The notes: generated by a model from the sequence alone, not told the origin. A stretch of 42,245 nt of DNA from Saccharopolyspora rectivirgula DSM 43747 (GCF_000497205.1 NZ_AYJW01000034.1:1-42245), one strand, 5' to 3'; positions 33,715 through 42,142 are shown, numbered from the stretch's first letter. Made by a program: numbers and translations.

Positions 33715-34320
33715 CTAGTCCACATTGGAGAAACGACTCCAGGCAGGAGTGTTGTGGCACTCGTGCAACGCGGAAACCACCGCTTCCCAATCGAAAGCGA
33801 CGTGCCCGTCAGAACCTCTGGTGGTGATGCTGGACGGAACGAGGAATTCCACTCCGCACGACGCCAAACGTTCCACATTGGTCTTGTATACCGGGTGTTG
33901 CCGGAAAACGCTGTTGACGCACGGCGCGAAGACCATGGGAACTCCGAAGCACAGCATTTCGTTGAGCATCCTGGCCGCGAGCGTGTCGCTGATACCGGAC
34001 GCCACTTTGTTCAGGGTGTTGAACGTCAACGGCGCGGCGAGCACCGCATCGGCCCGCGGCAGCGGCTTCACCTCACCAGGAGCGCCCTGCTCCACCAGCA
34101 CCGGGTTGCCGGAGAGCTTCTCCAATTCGCCGGCCTTGACCCAACTCGCCGCTGTCGGCGTGAGCACGACATGGACCTGCCAGCCCTCCTGCCGCAATCG
34201 GGTCACTGGATCGGTCAGCTCACGAACCGGCGGAGCAGCGCACCCCACCACGTAAGCGACCTGCTCCTCAGCAGCGGCAGCAGTCCCGTCCAGCCGGCAG
34301 CCAGGCACACCGATGCTCAC
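33715..34320 (-). CDS. Flavoprotein, HFCD/phosphopantothenoylcysteine decarboxylase-like
   Basis: A 201-residue protein of the homo-oligomeric flavin-containing Cys decarboxylase fold. Visible: VAYVVGCAAPPVRELTDPVTRLRQEGWQVHVVLTPTAASWV, the FMN-binding PLPRADAVLAAPLTFNTLNKVASGISDTLAARMLNEML, and the substrate-side VFAPCVNSVFRQHPVYKTNVERLASCGVEFLVPS. This matches standalone flavoproteins more than bifunctional CoaBC, since the CoaB half is absent. The GTG start lacks a strong site. The partner reaction is unknown. Confidence 0.8.
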   Translation of the reverse strand: MSIGVPGCRLDGTAAAAEEQVAYVVGCAAPPVRELTDPVTRLRQEGWQVHVVLTPTAASWVKAGELEKLSGNPVLVEQGAPGEVKPLPRADAVLAAPLTFNTLNKVASGISDTLAARMLNEMLCFGVPMVFAPCVNSVFRQHPVYKTNVERLASCGVEFLVPSSITTRGSDGHVAFDWEAVVSALHECHNTPAWSRFSNVD

Positions 34321-34569
34321 GCCTCACCACTTCCCGTCCATACAGCGTGATCATTTTGTACCTCAGACGCCACTGATCGCTACGGTCCACCTCCGGTCGG
34401 CACCATTCGTGCAGCTACAAGCCCCCCGGAGCGGGCGGTAGACCTGCTCGGCACTTCCCCACCAACCGCACCGAATTCGAAAACCCAACAGATCAGTCAC
34501 TCATCGTGATCGAATTCGGCCACATCATCACCGAGCGCTGTTCCCCGAAATCGATTTGCAATGAAAAAT

Positions 34570-34593
34570 GCCCCGGGGCATCCGCCCCGGGGC
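34570..34593 (-). terminator. Strong intrinsic terminator of the ESX-like unit
   Basis: GCCCCGGGGC (34570-34579) repeats as GCCCCGGGGC (34584-34593); the two self-complementary arms pair across a 4-base loop. On the minus strand the stem is followed by ATTTTTCATT, a classic U-rich tail. It is 14 bp after the stop of the membrane protein gene. From 34321 to 34569 I see no gene. Confidence 0.9.
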
Positions 34594-34607
34594 GAAAAAC
34601 CAGCGGC

Positions 34608-35099
34608 TCACTGCGGTTGCTTCTGCCGCGAATTGGTGAGGACCAGAGCGGCGAACGGGGCGACCCCCACGATCACCACGCCCACGGTGAAGGGCCTGCT
34701 GCTGACCGCCTTGTAAATGGTGTAGTGCGTGCCTGTGTACACCGAGGCGTTCACGTTGCACCTGATGGTCGCGGCTCCGGAGAACCACGGCTCGAGCTCA
34801 GCTCCCCGGAAGACCCAGCGGCGACTGTGCCCCCACAGGTTGATGGAACGCTCTTCACCGTTGTCCGGGGTGACGACGCAGTTGGGGTAGCGCTGCTCAC
34901 CAGAATTCCGACTGCTGAGGATCAGCGGTTCACCGTTCCACCGGTACGGAGCGGGACGCCCCGTCACCGGTGAGTTCTCCGGAGACTCGTAGCCCAGGCT
35001 CGGGGCAGTGAACATGACCGCCGCGGTGACGAGCGCGAAGGCTCCCACCACGACGACGAGCCAGCCTACCGCCAACGTCCTCAGTGTTTTGCGGCTCAT
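34608..35099 (-). CDS. Small two-helix membrane protein of the ESX-like unit
   Basis: A 163-residue protein of no family I recognise. Helix 1 (about residues 10-32, TLAVGWLVVVVGAFALVTAAVMF) and helix 2 (about 132-152, FTVGVVIVGVAPFAALVL) flank an extracellular-sized loop of about 100 residues with two cysteines (NCVVTPD, RCNVNA) that could form a disulfide. The ATG at 35099 is preferred over TTG 35105. It is the last gene of a four-gene minus-strand unit. Confidence 0.65.
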   Translation of the reverse strand: MSRKTLRTLAVGWLVVVVGAFALVTAAVMFTAPSLGYESPENSPVTGRPAPYRWNGEPLILSSRNSGEQRYPNCVVTPDNGEERSINLWGHSRRWVFRGAELEPWFSGAATIRCNVNASVYTGTHYTIYKAVSSRPFTVGVVIVGVAPFAALVLTNSRQKQPQ

Positions 35100-35118
35100 A
35101 AGCAATCAATCACCATTC

Positions 35119-35553
35119 TCAACGCTGGAGCATGGAGTCCGGCGGGTAGTCGTCATCGTCGTCGAACCCTTGCGGGGCGCGGTGCGGGTCGGCATCGATG
35201 ATGTCGTCGAGCGAGTGCCCTTCGTCGATCAGGTCCTTCGCCCGCTGCATGTCGGAGACCACGAGCGCGAAGGCGTTCTTGACACCCTCATCGCGCAACG
35301 CCCGCCCGTTGGCGATGTCGTCCCAGCTCAACTCCCCGGCGTCGATGCGCTCCTGCAGAGCCCTGATCTCCGGCGGAGCTTTGCCCTCGCGCACCAGTTG
35401 TTCGATCTGCTGGATCTGCTCCTGCGACAAACTGGTGTCCGGAAGGGATGCGCTGAACTGGTCCGCTTCTGCGATCGCTTCGTCTGCCTTCAGCAGCGCC
35501 TCTTCCAGGGCTTCCTCAGCTGCCCTGATCTCCGGCGTCTTCCAACTCTCCAT
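35119..35553 (-). CDS. Acidic coiled-coil protein of the ESX-like unit
   Basis: A 144-residue, strongly acidic, helical protein (TPEIRAAEEALEEALLKADEAIAEADQF; LSQEQIQQIEQLVREGKAPPEIRALQERI) with an Asp-rich end (GFDDDDDYPPDS). No known domain is evident. It starts 15 bp after the WXG-type gene and is probably co-expressed. A chaperone or immunity-like partner for that protein would fit the charge and position, but this is speculation. Confidence 0.6.
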   Translation of the reverse strand: MESWKTPEIRAAEEALEEALLKADEAIAEADQFSASLPDTSLSQEQIQQIEQLVREGKAPPEIRALQERIDAGELSWDDIANGRALRDEGVKNAFALVVSDMQRAKDLIDEGHSLDDIIDADPHRAPQGFDDDDDYPPDSMLQR

Positions 35554-35568
35554 CGTCTCACCCTAAAG

Positions 35569-36543
35569 TCATAGCGTGCCGGACATCGCGGTCCGGTAAC
35601 CGGACGACTCACCGCTGTTCGAACTGCTGCTGCTCGAGTCGGAGCTGGAACTGCTACTGCTGCCCCCACTGGAGTCGGAGCCACCGCCCGAGCCGTCCCC
35701 GGAGTCCCCGCCATCCCCGTTGTCGGAATTGCCGGAGAAAGCGTTCTTGGTGTCCCTGGCCGACTGCCGCACCTGGTCGACGCTGTCGCGAACCCCGGTG
35801 GCCGCATCGGTGACCTCGGTCGCCTTCTCCCCGATCTCGATCCCGAGGTTCACGGCGTCGCCAAGGCTGCGCACGTCCTTGATCTTGGCCAGCGAGGTGC
35901 CAGCGGAGATCACGCTGTTGATGAGGTTGACGACCGAGTCGTACAAGCCCTTGAGCGCTTCGATGAGCCCCAGGACCGTCGACACGATGTCGACGCACTT
36001 CATGACGTTGCGAGCCACGTTGGCCCATCCCGCGATCGGGATCCACCCGGTGGCGCCGATCTCGATCAGCCGGTCCACCAGCTTCTGGATGAGCTCCAGC
36101 GCCTTGTCGCAAAGCCGGCGGGACCCCTCAGCCGCTTTCTGGAAGCCGCTGCTGATCAGCCTCGCCAACCCCGCGTCGGCCTCGAGAGCCACCGTCCAGG
36201 AGAAGACCAGGCCGGTTTCGAACGCCGCGGCGCCAGCGCCTTCCCAGGTTTCCCGGAGTTCGCTGATGCCGTTGTTGAGGTTCTCCCGGATGCCGCGCAG
36301 CGCGTCGCTGATCTTCTGCCAAGCTGCCGCGTTCTGCTCGATCTTGGCGAAGTCCCCGGTGAGAGGTGCGATGAGGGCTTCGACCAGGTTCTGCCCGGTG
36401 ACCTGCTCGTACAGCCAGTTGACCGCTTGAACCTGCCAGCCGGCGTCCTCGATCGCGGCCTTCAAATCATCGCCGCTGGCCTGGTTCGTGTCGTCCGCGC
36501 TTAACTGCGCGAGCGGATCCACCACGTCAGCATATGCGCCCAC
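35569..36543 (-). CDS. WXG100-like secreted protein with Ser/Gly-rich tail
   Basis: A 324-residue protein. The N-terminal 120 residues form a helical hairpin with a WXG-type turn, ISELRETWEGAGAAAFETG (about 94-112), as in LXG/WXG100 ESX substrates. The middle has amphipathic and hydrophobic helices (IGATGWIPIAGWANVARNVMKCVDIVSTVLGLIEALKG). The last 55 residues are almost only Ser, Gly, Asp and Asn (five to seven Ser in a row). No toxin domain is visible. GTG start; 9 bp after the upstream gene. Export by a type VII system encoded elsewhere is likely. Confidence 0.75.
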   Translation of the reverse strand: MGAYADVVDPLAQLSADDTNQASGDDLKAAIEDAGWQVQAVNWLYEQVTGQNLVEALIAPLTGDFAKIEQNAAAWQKISDALRGIRENLNNGISELRETWEGAGAAAFETGLVFSWTVALEADAGLARLISSGFQKAAEGSRRLCDKALELIQKLVDRLIEIGATGWIPIAGWANVARNVMKCVDIVSTVLGLIEALKGLYDSVVNLINSVISAGTSLAKIKDVRSLGDAVNLGIEIGEKATEVTDAATGVRDSVDQVRQSARDTKNAFSGNSDNGDGGDSGDGSGGGSDSSGGSSSSSSSDSSSSSSNSGESSGYRTAMSGTL

Positions 36544-36552
36544 AGTTCCCCC

Positions 36553-36879
36553 TTACATCATGAGCTTGTCCAGATCGGCTTCGATCCGGCGCAGGATTTC
36601 GATGATCTGGTCCTCGCGTTGCTCGTATTCTTCCGCGGTCTTTTCCAGTTCGTCCTTGACTCGGAGCAACGCACCGTGGGCGAAATCCAGCGTTTCCCCG
36701 AAGAGCGCCGTGATGCCCTCCACAACCGGGATGAGCAGCATCATCACGCCGGTGAAACCACCCGTGTGCGAGGAGGTTTGCTCCGCGTACTGGTCGAGGC
36801 TCTTGAAGTAGTTGGCGTTCCGCTCCAGCAGCTCGCAAAAACCGCGCATTTCATCGGGGACCGCTCGGACTGAATCCAT
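36553..36879 (-). CDS. EspC-like ESX-associated small protein
   Basis: A 108-residue helical protein resembling the EspC/DUF2580 group of ESX-1-associated substrates. It carries a YxxxE export-type motif (YEQRE) near residue 90, and a Gly-rich hydrophobic turn (GGFTGVMMLLIPVVEGITALFG). ATG 36879 is chosen over the GTG just before it because the GGAGG site then has normal spacing. It leads the four-gene unit 36879-34608. No EccC ATPase or other ESX core gene is in the window. Confidence 0.7.
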   Translation of the reverse strand: MDSVRAVPDEMRGFCELLERNANYFKSLDQYAEQTSSHTGGFTGVMMLLIPVVEGITALFGETLDFAHGALLRVKDELEKTAEEYEQREDQIIEILRRIEADLDKLMM

Positions 36880-36882
36880 CAC

Positions 36883-37328
36883 ACCTCCCGCTCACTTCAC
36901 CGACTGCCGCCGGCATACCGCTAGCTCTCTCTACTACGGTCGGTCGCCCTGACATCGGCAGATCGGGGCAAAAGTGACCAATGCGTGATCCTACGTTCTA
37001 GACGTGTTCAAGCCGCTGATCTGCGGAAATTTCCTATTGCGAATGCGCTGTGGACAGCGCCCCACTACCACCGGCACAGCGGGCGTCCGATGTGCAGCGC
37101 GAACAGCACCGCAGCTTGTTCTCTATGGCCGACGAGCAGCGGAGCGGGCTGCACTCGCTCCACGGCTCGCACGGCTTCCACGACCGTCCACCCCGCGAAC
37201 CAGCGGTGGAGAGCGCTGCGCCCAAAACCCCGGGTATTCCGACAAAGTGGACGAGGTTGTCCGGTCGACGTCGTCCACTCCGGCCGCGAGCCCCTACGAC
37301 GAGGCAATCCCTCCCACTCAGCAAAAGA
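36883..37328. other. Non-coding stretch between the ESX-like unit and the P450 gene
   Basis: About 450 bp without a supportable gene on either strand. It should hold the promoter of the minus-strand ESX-like unit at its left end. Open frames here are Arg/Pro/Ser-rich and have no ribosome sites. Confidence 0.5.
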
Positions 37329-37372
37329 GGAAGGGAACTTTTCCGACGCACATGCCAGAAAAGTTCCCTTCC
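37329..37372 (-). terminator. P450 terminator; GGGAACTTTTC-type element, copy 2
   Basis: A perfect 15-bp stem (37329-37343 with 37358-37372) and a 14-base loop. On the minus strand TCTTTT follows, so it can end P450 transcription, 48 bp past that stop. The arms match the elements at 33585 and 41882, so it is also a member of a dispersed family. Confidence 0.8.
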
Positions 37373-37420
37373 TGCTGCAATGGCGCACTGCAGAGCAGGC
37401 GCCGACCCCCGGTCGTCAGC

Positions 37421-38878
37421 TCAACACCGCAGAAGCTGCACCGGCAGCCCGTCGACCGGAACCGGCAGCGAAGTGTTGTCCCACCGGACCTGGTAGCCGT
37501 CGGCCACCCGCCACCGGTAGTTCAACAGCATTTCGTGCAGGATGGCTTTGACCTCGAAGGTGCCGAAGTGCATTCCGATGCACTTGTGCGCCCCGCCGCC
37601 GAACGGCACCCAGGCGAACCGGTGGCTCTTGTCCTCGCGCCGCTCTTCGGAGAACCGCAGCGGGTCGAAGGTGTCCGGGTTCGTCCAGTACTCCGGCAAG
37701 TAGTGGTTCACCACGGGCGAGATGCCGACCACGGTGTTGGCCGGGATGTAGTAGCCGGCGACCTCGGTGTCCCGCACCGTTTTCCGCATCAGCGAGGGCA
37801 CCGGGGCGCACATCCGCAGCGCCTCCTTGATGATCATGTCCAGCGTCTCCAGGCGCTCCAAGCCGTGGATGTCCAGGGGCTCCCGCCCCAGCTCGCGGGA
37901 CTCCTCCCGGGCCCGCTCCTGCCACTCCGGGTGCTTGGCGAGCAGGTAGGCCGTGGCGGCGCTGGTGATGGTGGCCGTGTCGTGGGCGGCCATCATCAAG
38001 AAGATCATGTGGTTGATGATGTCCTCGTCGCTGAACCGCTCGCCTTCCTTGGTCGTCACCTCGCACAGCGCGGCGAACAGGTCATCGCCGCCCCGGGCCC
38101 GCTTGGCCGGCAGTTTGCTGGCGAAGTACTGCTCCAGGTATTCGCGCCCCTGCACACCGGCACGCCAGCGGGTGCCCGGGATGGGGCGGCGAACCATCGA
38201 GGTGGCGGCGCGCACGGTGGCCACGAACGACTGGTTGATCCGCTCGGCTTCCGGGCCGCTCTCCAACCCCATGAACACCCTCGTCGCCACGTCGAGGGTG
38301 AGTCGCTTCAGCGCCCAGTAGAGCCTCACTCGCCCACCGGTTCCCCACGCCGGCACTTTCCGGCGGATTTCGGGCACGAACTGGTCGACGTACCCGGTCA
38401 GCCGGTCGCGGGTGAACGCCTCTTGCATGATCCGCCGGTGGCTCAGGTGCTCTTCGAAGTCCAGCAGCATCAGTCCGCGGCGGAAGAACTGGTCGATGAG
38501 GAAGACCCACCCCTCTTGGGAGAAGACCTTGCCCTTGTTGGCGAAGGCGACTTGGGTGGCTTCGGGCCCGGATATGTTGACGATCTTGGTGCCGAAGGCC
38601 CCCATCCAGGAGACCGGCCCGAACCGCTGGTGCCTTTCCCGGGCGTAGTCGGTGCCGAAGCGGATGTAGTCGATCAAGTGGCCGACCAGGGGAAGACCGT
38701 AGTCCCCCAGGACTGGGCGCAGTCCGCTCCCGGCTGGTGGTTCGGCCAGTGCGGTCACCTGGCCGCGACGGCTCAGCTTCCAGAGCGCGTTGTCCACTGG
38801 CCGTGGGGCTGGGGCGGCTATCACGGAGGACAGGCGTTGCCGGGCAGCTTGGGCGGTGCGATCGAGAAGATTCACCAT
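37421..38878 (-). CDS. Cytochrome P450, CYP136-like
   Basis: A 485-residue soluble P450. Heme ligand Cys433 lies in FAWVPFGGGAHKCIG. The I-helix oxygen motif is MMAAHDTAT, the ExxR motif is KEALR, and the K-helix region follows with the YYIPANTVVGISPVVNHYLPEYWTNPDTFDPLRF meander. N-terminal features (GLRPVLGDYGLPLVGHLIDYIRFG) resemble mycobacterial CYP136, as does the divergent TetR gene 155 bp away, the arrangement I recall for Rv3059/Rv3058c. The substrate is unknown; sterol-like or lipid substrates are often guessed. AGGGG ribosome site. A palindromic site between the two genes suggests TetR control. No ferredoxin gene is adjacent. Confidence 0.88.
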   Translation of the reverse strand: MVNLLDRTAQAARQRLSSVIAAPAPRPVDNALWKLSRRGQVTALAEPPAGSGLRPVLGDYGLPLVGHLIDYIRFGTDYARERHQRFGPVSWMGAFGTKIVNISGPEATQVAFANKGKVFSQEGWVFLIDQFFRRGLMLLDFEEHLSHRRIMQEAFTRDRLTGYVDQFVPEIRRKVPAWGTGGRVRLYWALKRLTLDVATRVFMGLESGPEAERINQSFVATVRAATSMVRRPIPGTRWRAGVQGREYLEQYFASKLPAKRARGGDDLFAALCEVTTKEGERFSDEDIINHMIFLMMAAHDTATITSAATAYLLAKHPEWQERAREESRELGREPLDIHGLERLETLDMIIKEALRMCAPVPSLMRKTVRDTEVAGYYIPANTVVGISPVVNHYLPEYWTNPDTFDPLRFSEERREDKSHRFAWVPFGGGAHKCIGMHFGTFEVKAILHEMLLNYRWRVADGYQVRWDNTSLPVPVDGLPVQLLRC

Positions 38879-38970
38879 TTTTGACCCCTGCAGTTGTGGC
38901 CGTCGGCTGGCGCTGACCCGGCCGCTGCCGGGTCAGCGCGGCGAGTGAGCGGGTTGGAGCACGAGCACTT

Positions 38971-38992
38971 TCTGACAGGGCGCCATGTCAGA
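38971..38992. promoter_or_regulatory. TetR-type operator between P450 and TetR genes
   Basis: TCTGACA (38971-38977) and TGTCAGA (38986-38992) are perfect 7-bp inverted arms around 8 bp. It lies about 93 bp from the P450 start and 41 bp from the TetR start, so the TetR protein could control both. Confidence 0.75.
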
Positions 38993-39033
38993 ATTAGCAT
39001 GGATGTGATCCAGGTAACTGTCAAGATGTTGAT

Positions 39034-39651
39034 GTGGCTACATCCGAACGGCCGTATCGCGGACGCAGCGCCCCCTCCCGGCGCGCCGACCGCCGCAAGA
39101 AGCTGCTCGAAGCCGGGCTCGACCTGCTGGCTTCGCGGGGCTGGCGGGGCGCCACCATGACCGCGATCTGCGCCAACGCCAACCTGACCGAACGGTACTT
39201 CTACGAGAGCTTCCGCAACCGCGACGAACTGCTGGTGACCGTCATCGACGGGATCGCGGACGAGATCCGCACCGTGACCCTGGCCGCGATGGAAGCCGCC
39301 GATGGCGACCCGCGCGAGCAGATCCGGGCCGGCATCGACGCTTTCATCAACCTCATCGCCACCGACCCCCGGAAGGGGCGGGCGGCGATCATCGAATCAG
39401 CCGCGGCCGAACCGCTGCGCACCCGACGCCGCGAGCTGCTGCACGACTTCGCCCGTTTGATCGCCGCCCAATCCCGGAAGTTGTACGGGGAAGAAGCACT
39501 GCCACCCACCCGAGCGCACATCAACGGCGTGCTGCTGGCGGGCGGCCTCGCCGAGCTGGTGACCGCGTGGTTGAACGGCGAAATGCGAGCCAACCCGGAA
39601 GACATCGCCGTCACGGTCACCAGCTTCTTCGCCAACACCACGAAGCGGTAG
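39034..39651 (+). CDS. TetR family transcriptional regulator
   Basis: A 205-residue TetR repressor. The helix-turn-helix is RRKKLLEAGLDLLASRGWRGATMTAICANANLTERYFYESFRNRDELL (about 21-68). The C-terminal ligand domain starts at about 75 and is all-helical (DPREQIRAGIDAFINLIATDPRKGRAAIIESAAAEP). GTG start at 39034. Divergent from the P450 gene with a matching palindrome between, so self-regulation and P450 control are expected. It is not MftR by position: the mft operon is 17 kb away. Confidence 0.9.
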   Translation: MATSERPYRGRSAPSRRADRRKKLLEAGLDLLASRGWRGATMTAICANANLTERYFYESFRNRDELLVTVIDGIADEIRTVTLAAMEAADGDPREQIRAGIDAFINLIATDPRKGRAAIIESAAAEPLRTRRRELLHDFARLIAAQSRKLYGEEALPPTRAHINGVLLAGGLAELVTAWLNGEMRANPEDIAVTVTSFFANTTKR

Positions 39652-40002
39652 CGAACCGGCGAGGCGCGCGGCACCACCGACCCCGGCCCGCCTCGTCGAT
39701 CCCCCCGCCCAGCAAGAAGAACCAGTCCACCGGAACGCCCCCCAGCTCGTCCAGCAGCACCACAGTGGACGAACGAAGGCGGCCCCTCTGCCGGATCCCC
39801 GCGCCGAGGAAATCCTTCAACAGGAGTTCCTCGGCAGCCCCCCCCGGCCGGCCCGGCAACACGCCCGCAGCAGCGGAATTCGGAGCCCCGGAACGACGCG
39901 GCGAAGCAGGCCGCCAGACCACCGCAGATCAACGACCACAGCCGCCGCGCCACCGATCAACAGCCCCACCGGCCTCCGACGCACCACCAGCACCGCCCTC
40001 AC
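39617..40002 (-). pseudogene. Possible frameshifted small ORF, unknown
   Basis: Two minus-strand frames join across an eight-C run (39838-39845). Upstream: VRAVLVVRRRPVGLLIGGAAAVVVDLRWSGGLLRRVVPG..., with a hydrophobic stretch. Downstream: AAEELLLKDFLGAGIRQRG, STVVLLDELGGVPVDWFFLLGGGIDEAGRG. Both have GC-rich third positions (about 80%). Changing the run length by one would give one ORF of about 128 residues. Against: no ribosome site, no family recognised, and it overlaps the TetR 3' end by 35 bp. The open stretch 40003-40251 has a 9-bp hairpin (40035-40043 with 40060-40068) and nothing else I can name. Confidence 0.25.
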
Positions 40003-40251
40003 CTGATCGGCGGCGGAGCGGGGAACCCTCCTTTCCCGAACAGTGAAAACCCCCTTGGTCTGTTCGGGCCAAGGCGTTCGTGCGACCAGCGCAGCGAGCC
40101 ACCCTATCCGACCAGCACGGCGTCCCTGGAAGGGTGAATCTGCCTCCGCCAGTTCCACCATCCCTAGCGCGAGCGGGAAGTTGTTCGAGACGGTGGTGTG
40201 TATCACCCCCTGACGCGTGGGTAATCCGGGCGTGGGACAAGGGAGGCTCAC

Positions 40252-40992
40252 ATGGTCCAACTCACCAGTGAACGCGTGGCCATCGGAATCGCCGATGGCG
40301 AGCTCGAAGGGGAACTCGTGGTGCCACCGCCGGCGCGGGCGGTGGTTCTTTTTGCCCACGGATCAGGCAGTTCCCGGCACAGCCCGCGAAACCGCTCGGT
40401 CTCCGAATCGCTGCAGAACGCCGGTTTCGGCACGATGCTCATGGATCTGCTGACCCGGGAAGAAGCCGAGTACGACCACCGCACGCAGGAGCTGCGCTTC
40501 AACATCGACCTCTTGGCCGAACGCCTGGTGATGGCGATCGACGAGCTCGACCGCCACCCCGCCACCAGGGGCATGCGGGTAGGTCTTTTCGGGGCGAGCA
40601 CCGGCGCAGCCGCAGCGCTGAAAGCAGCAGCTGCCCGCCCCGATCGAGTGGGCGCACTGGTCTCCCGCGGAGGGCGCCCGGATCTCGGCGGCGAGGCGTT
40701 GTCCTCGGTGCGCACACCCACGCTGTTGATCGTCGGTAGCAACGACCGCGAAGTGCTCAACCTCAACCGGCAGGCGGCCCAGCTGCTGACCTCCCTGCCA
40801 CTCGCCGAAGTGAAGACCGAAATCGTGCACGGCGCGGGACACCTCTTCGAAGAGCCGGGGGCGCTCGAGAAGGTGGCCGACTTGGCGGCCAAGTGGTTCC
40901 GGACCCACTTGGGAGCCGGTGTTGAACGCCCCACCGGCCCGGACGGGGGACGGTTCAAACCGCCGCAGCCGCGCCGTCGCCCACCCATGTGA
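40252..40992 (+). CDS. Alpha/beta hydrolase, dienelactone hydrolase-like
   Basis: A 246-residue hydrolase. The strand-turn VVLFAHGSGSSRHSPRNR provides the oxyanion hole, the nucleophile elbow is GLFGASTGAAAAL, the acid is near VGSNDREVL and the histidine is in VHGAGHLFEEPG. The opening (SERVAIGIADGELEGELVVPPPARAVV) is typical of the small dienelactone-hydrolase-like group often found near phosphoribosyltransferases. A GGGAGG ribosome site precedes the ATG. The C-terminal 30 residues are Pro/Arg-rich. Substrate unknown. Confidence 0.85.
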   Translation: MVQLTSERVAIGIADGELEGELVVPPPARAVVLFAHGSGSSRHSPRNRSVSESLQNAGFGTMLMDLLTREEAEYDHRTQELRFNIDLLAERLVMAIDELDRHPATRGMRVGLFGASTGAAAALKAAAARPDRVGALVSRGGRPDLGGEALSSVRTPTLLIVGSNDREVLNLNRQAAQLLTSLPLAEVKTEIVHGAGHLFEEPGALEKVADLAAKWFRTHLGAGVERPTGPDGGRFKPPQPRRRPPM

Positions 40993-41002
40993 CCACCGCG
41001 CG

Positions 41003-41036
41003 GTTGGCATCCCGGTCGAACGGCCGGGATGCCAAC
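41003..41036. terminator. Bidirectional terminator
   Basis: A perfect 13-bp stem, 41003-41015 with 41024-41036, and an 8-base loop, in the 50-bp gap between two convergent genes. Confidence 0.85.
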
Positions 41037-41042
41037 TGCTGT

Positions 41043-41786
41043 TCAGCGCGGCAACCGCCGCCAAATGGGTTGCGGGATGAAGCGGGCCAGCGCGAACACC
41101 CACCGCAGGATCGGCGGGACCCACACCGTGCGGCGGTTGTCGACCAACGCCCGCACCGTCGCGTCGGCCACCTGGTCCGGGGTGCTCGACCAAGGAGCCG
41201 GGCTCATGCCCCTGGTCATCCTGCCGATCACGAACCCCGGGCGGACGATCAACAACCTGCCACCGGTGCCGGTGAGCGCATCGGCCAGCCCGGAAGCGAA
41301 CCCGTCCAGCCCCGCCTTGGCCGAACCGTAGACGTAGTTGGCGCGGCGCACCCGCACACCGGCGACCGAGGAGAACACCACGATCCGGTTGCACAACTGG
41401 CGGCGCACCAGGTTGGCCAGGTGGGTGAGGATGCTGACGTGCGCCACGTAGTCGGTGTGCACGATGCTGATCGCGTGCTCGGCGTCGCGCTCAGCGCGCT
41501 GCTGGTCCCCCAGGATGCCGAAGGCGATCACCGCGACGTCGATCGGACCGTGCTCGTCGGTGATGGTGCGCAGCACGGACTCGTGCTCGTCGAGCCGGTC
41601 GGCGTCGAACTCCACCCGAACGACCTCCGCCGCACCCGCATCGCGCAGGGTCCTCTCCTCCCCGTCCAAGTCCGTTGCTCGACGAGCAGCGAGGACGATC
41701 TTGCGGTGGCCTCGCTCGGCCAGCCGCTGTGCCACGGCGACGCCGATCTCACTGCGGCCGCCGAGAATCAGTACCGTTCCGCTCAC
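41043..41786 (-). CDS. SDR family reductase, DprE2-like
   Basis: A 247-residue SDR resembling DprE2, the second enzyme of decaprenylphosphoryl-ribose 2'-epimerisation for arabinan synthesis. It opens SGTVLILGGRSEIGVAVAQRLAERGHRKIVLAARR. The catalytic residues are Ser in VVFSSVAGVRVRRANYVYGSAKAGL and Tyr-Lys in YGSAK. The C-terminus VPPILRWVFALARFIPQPIWRRL has the hydrophobic helix typical of DprE2. Start GTG 41786; the frame beyond is not family sequence. No dprE1 is adjacent, so a general SDR function is possible. Confidence 0.7.
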   Translation of the reverse strand: MSGTVLILGGRSEIGVAVAQRLAERGHRKIVLAARRATDLDGEERTLRDAGAAEVVRVEFDADRLDEHESVLRTITDEHGPIDVAVIAFGILGDQQRAERDAEHAISIVHTDYVAHVSILTHLANLVRRQLCNRIVVFSSVAGVRVRRANYVYGSAKAGLDGFASGLADALTGTGGRLLIVRPGFVIGRMTRGMSPAPWSSTPDQVADATVRALVDNRRTVWVPPILRWVFALARFIPQPIWRRLPR

Positions 41787-41881
41787 CTGGGCCAGTGTGC
41801 CACTGGACGGAGCAAGAGCGGGCAACTGCCGGAGGATCCCGGTGCGCCGTGCGGCAGCACCCGGCACCGGCCGGTTGGCAC

Positions 41882-41917
41882 GGGAACCTTTCGATCGGCG
41901 CCCGCGGAAAAGTTCCC
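41882..41917. repeat. GGGAACTTTTC-type palindromic element, copy 3
   Basis: Arms GGGAACCTTTCG (41882-41893) and GGAAAAGTTCCC (41906-41917), two mismatches. It lies between divergent genes, 96 bp upstream of the DprE2-like start, so it cannot be a simple end-of-gene terminator there. The 41787-42142 gap shows no gene otherwise. Confidence 0.65.
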
Positions 41918-42142
41918 TTGCTGTTCCTCGGGCTCGAGCGGTGGTGGCGTGCTGCTCCGCTGCCTTCCCAGCTTTCCCACCCAGCGATTTGGTCCACAAA
42001 GGACTAGCTGGTTGTTCGTCCGCTGCCGGCCCGGCCAACTCCGGGGGCGGCGGCAATTGACCAGGGTGGGTTTTCGAACCGTGTTCCGATGATTACCCTC
42101 AATCTTGATCTGTACACCGGACTTCACACTGAGCGGACGGGC

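Noticed and set aside
39034-39651. TetR protein as the mycofactocin regulator MftR
   Set aside because: It is divergent from a P450 gene with its own palindrome, 17 kb from mft, and that palindrome differs from the sites before mftA.
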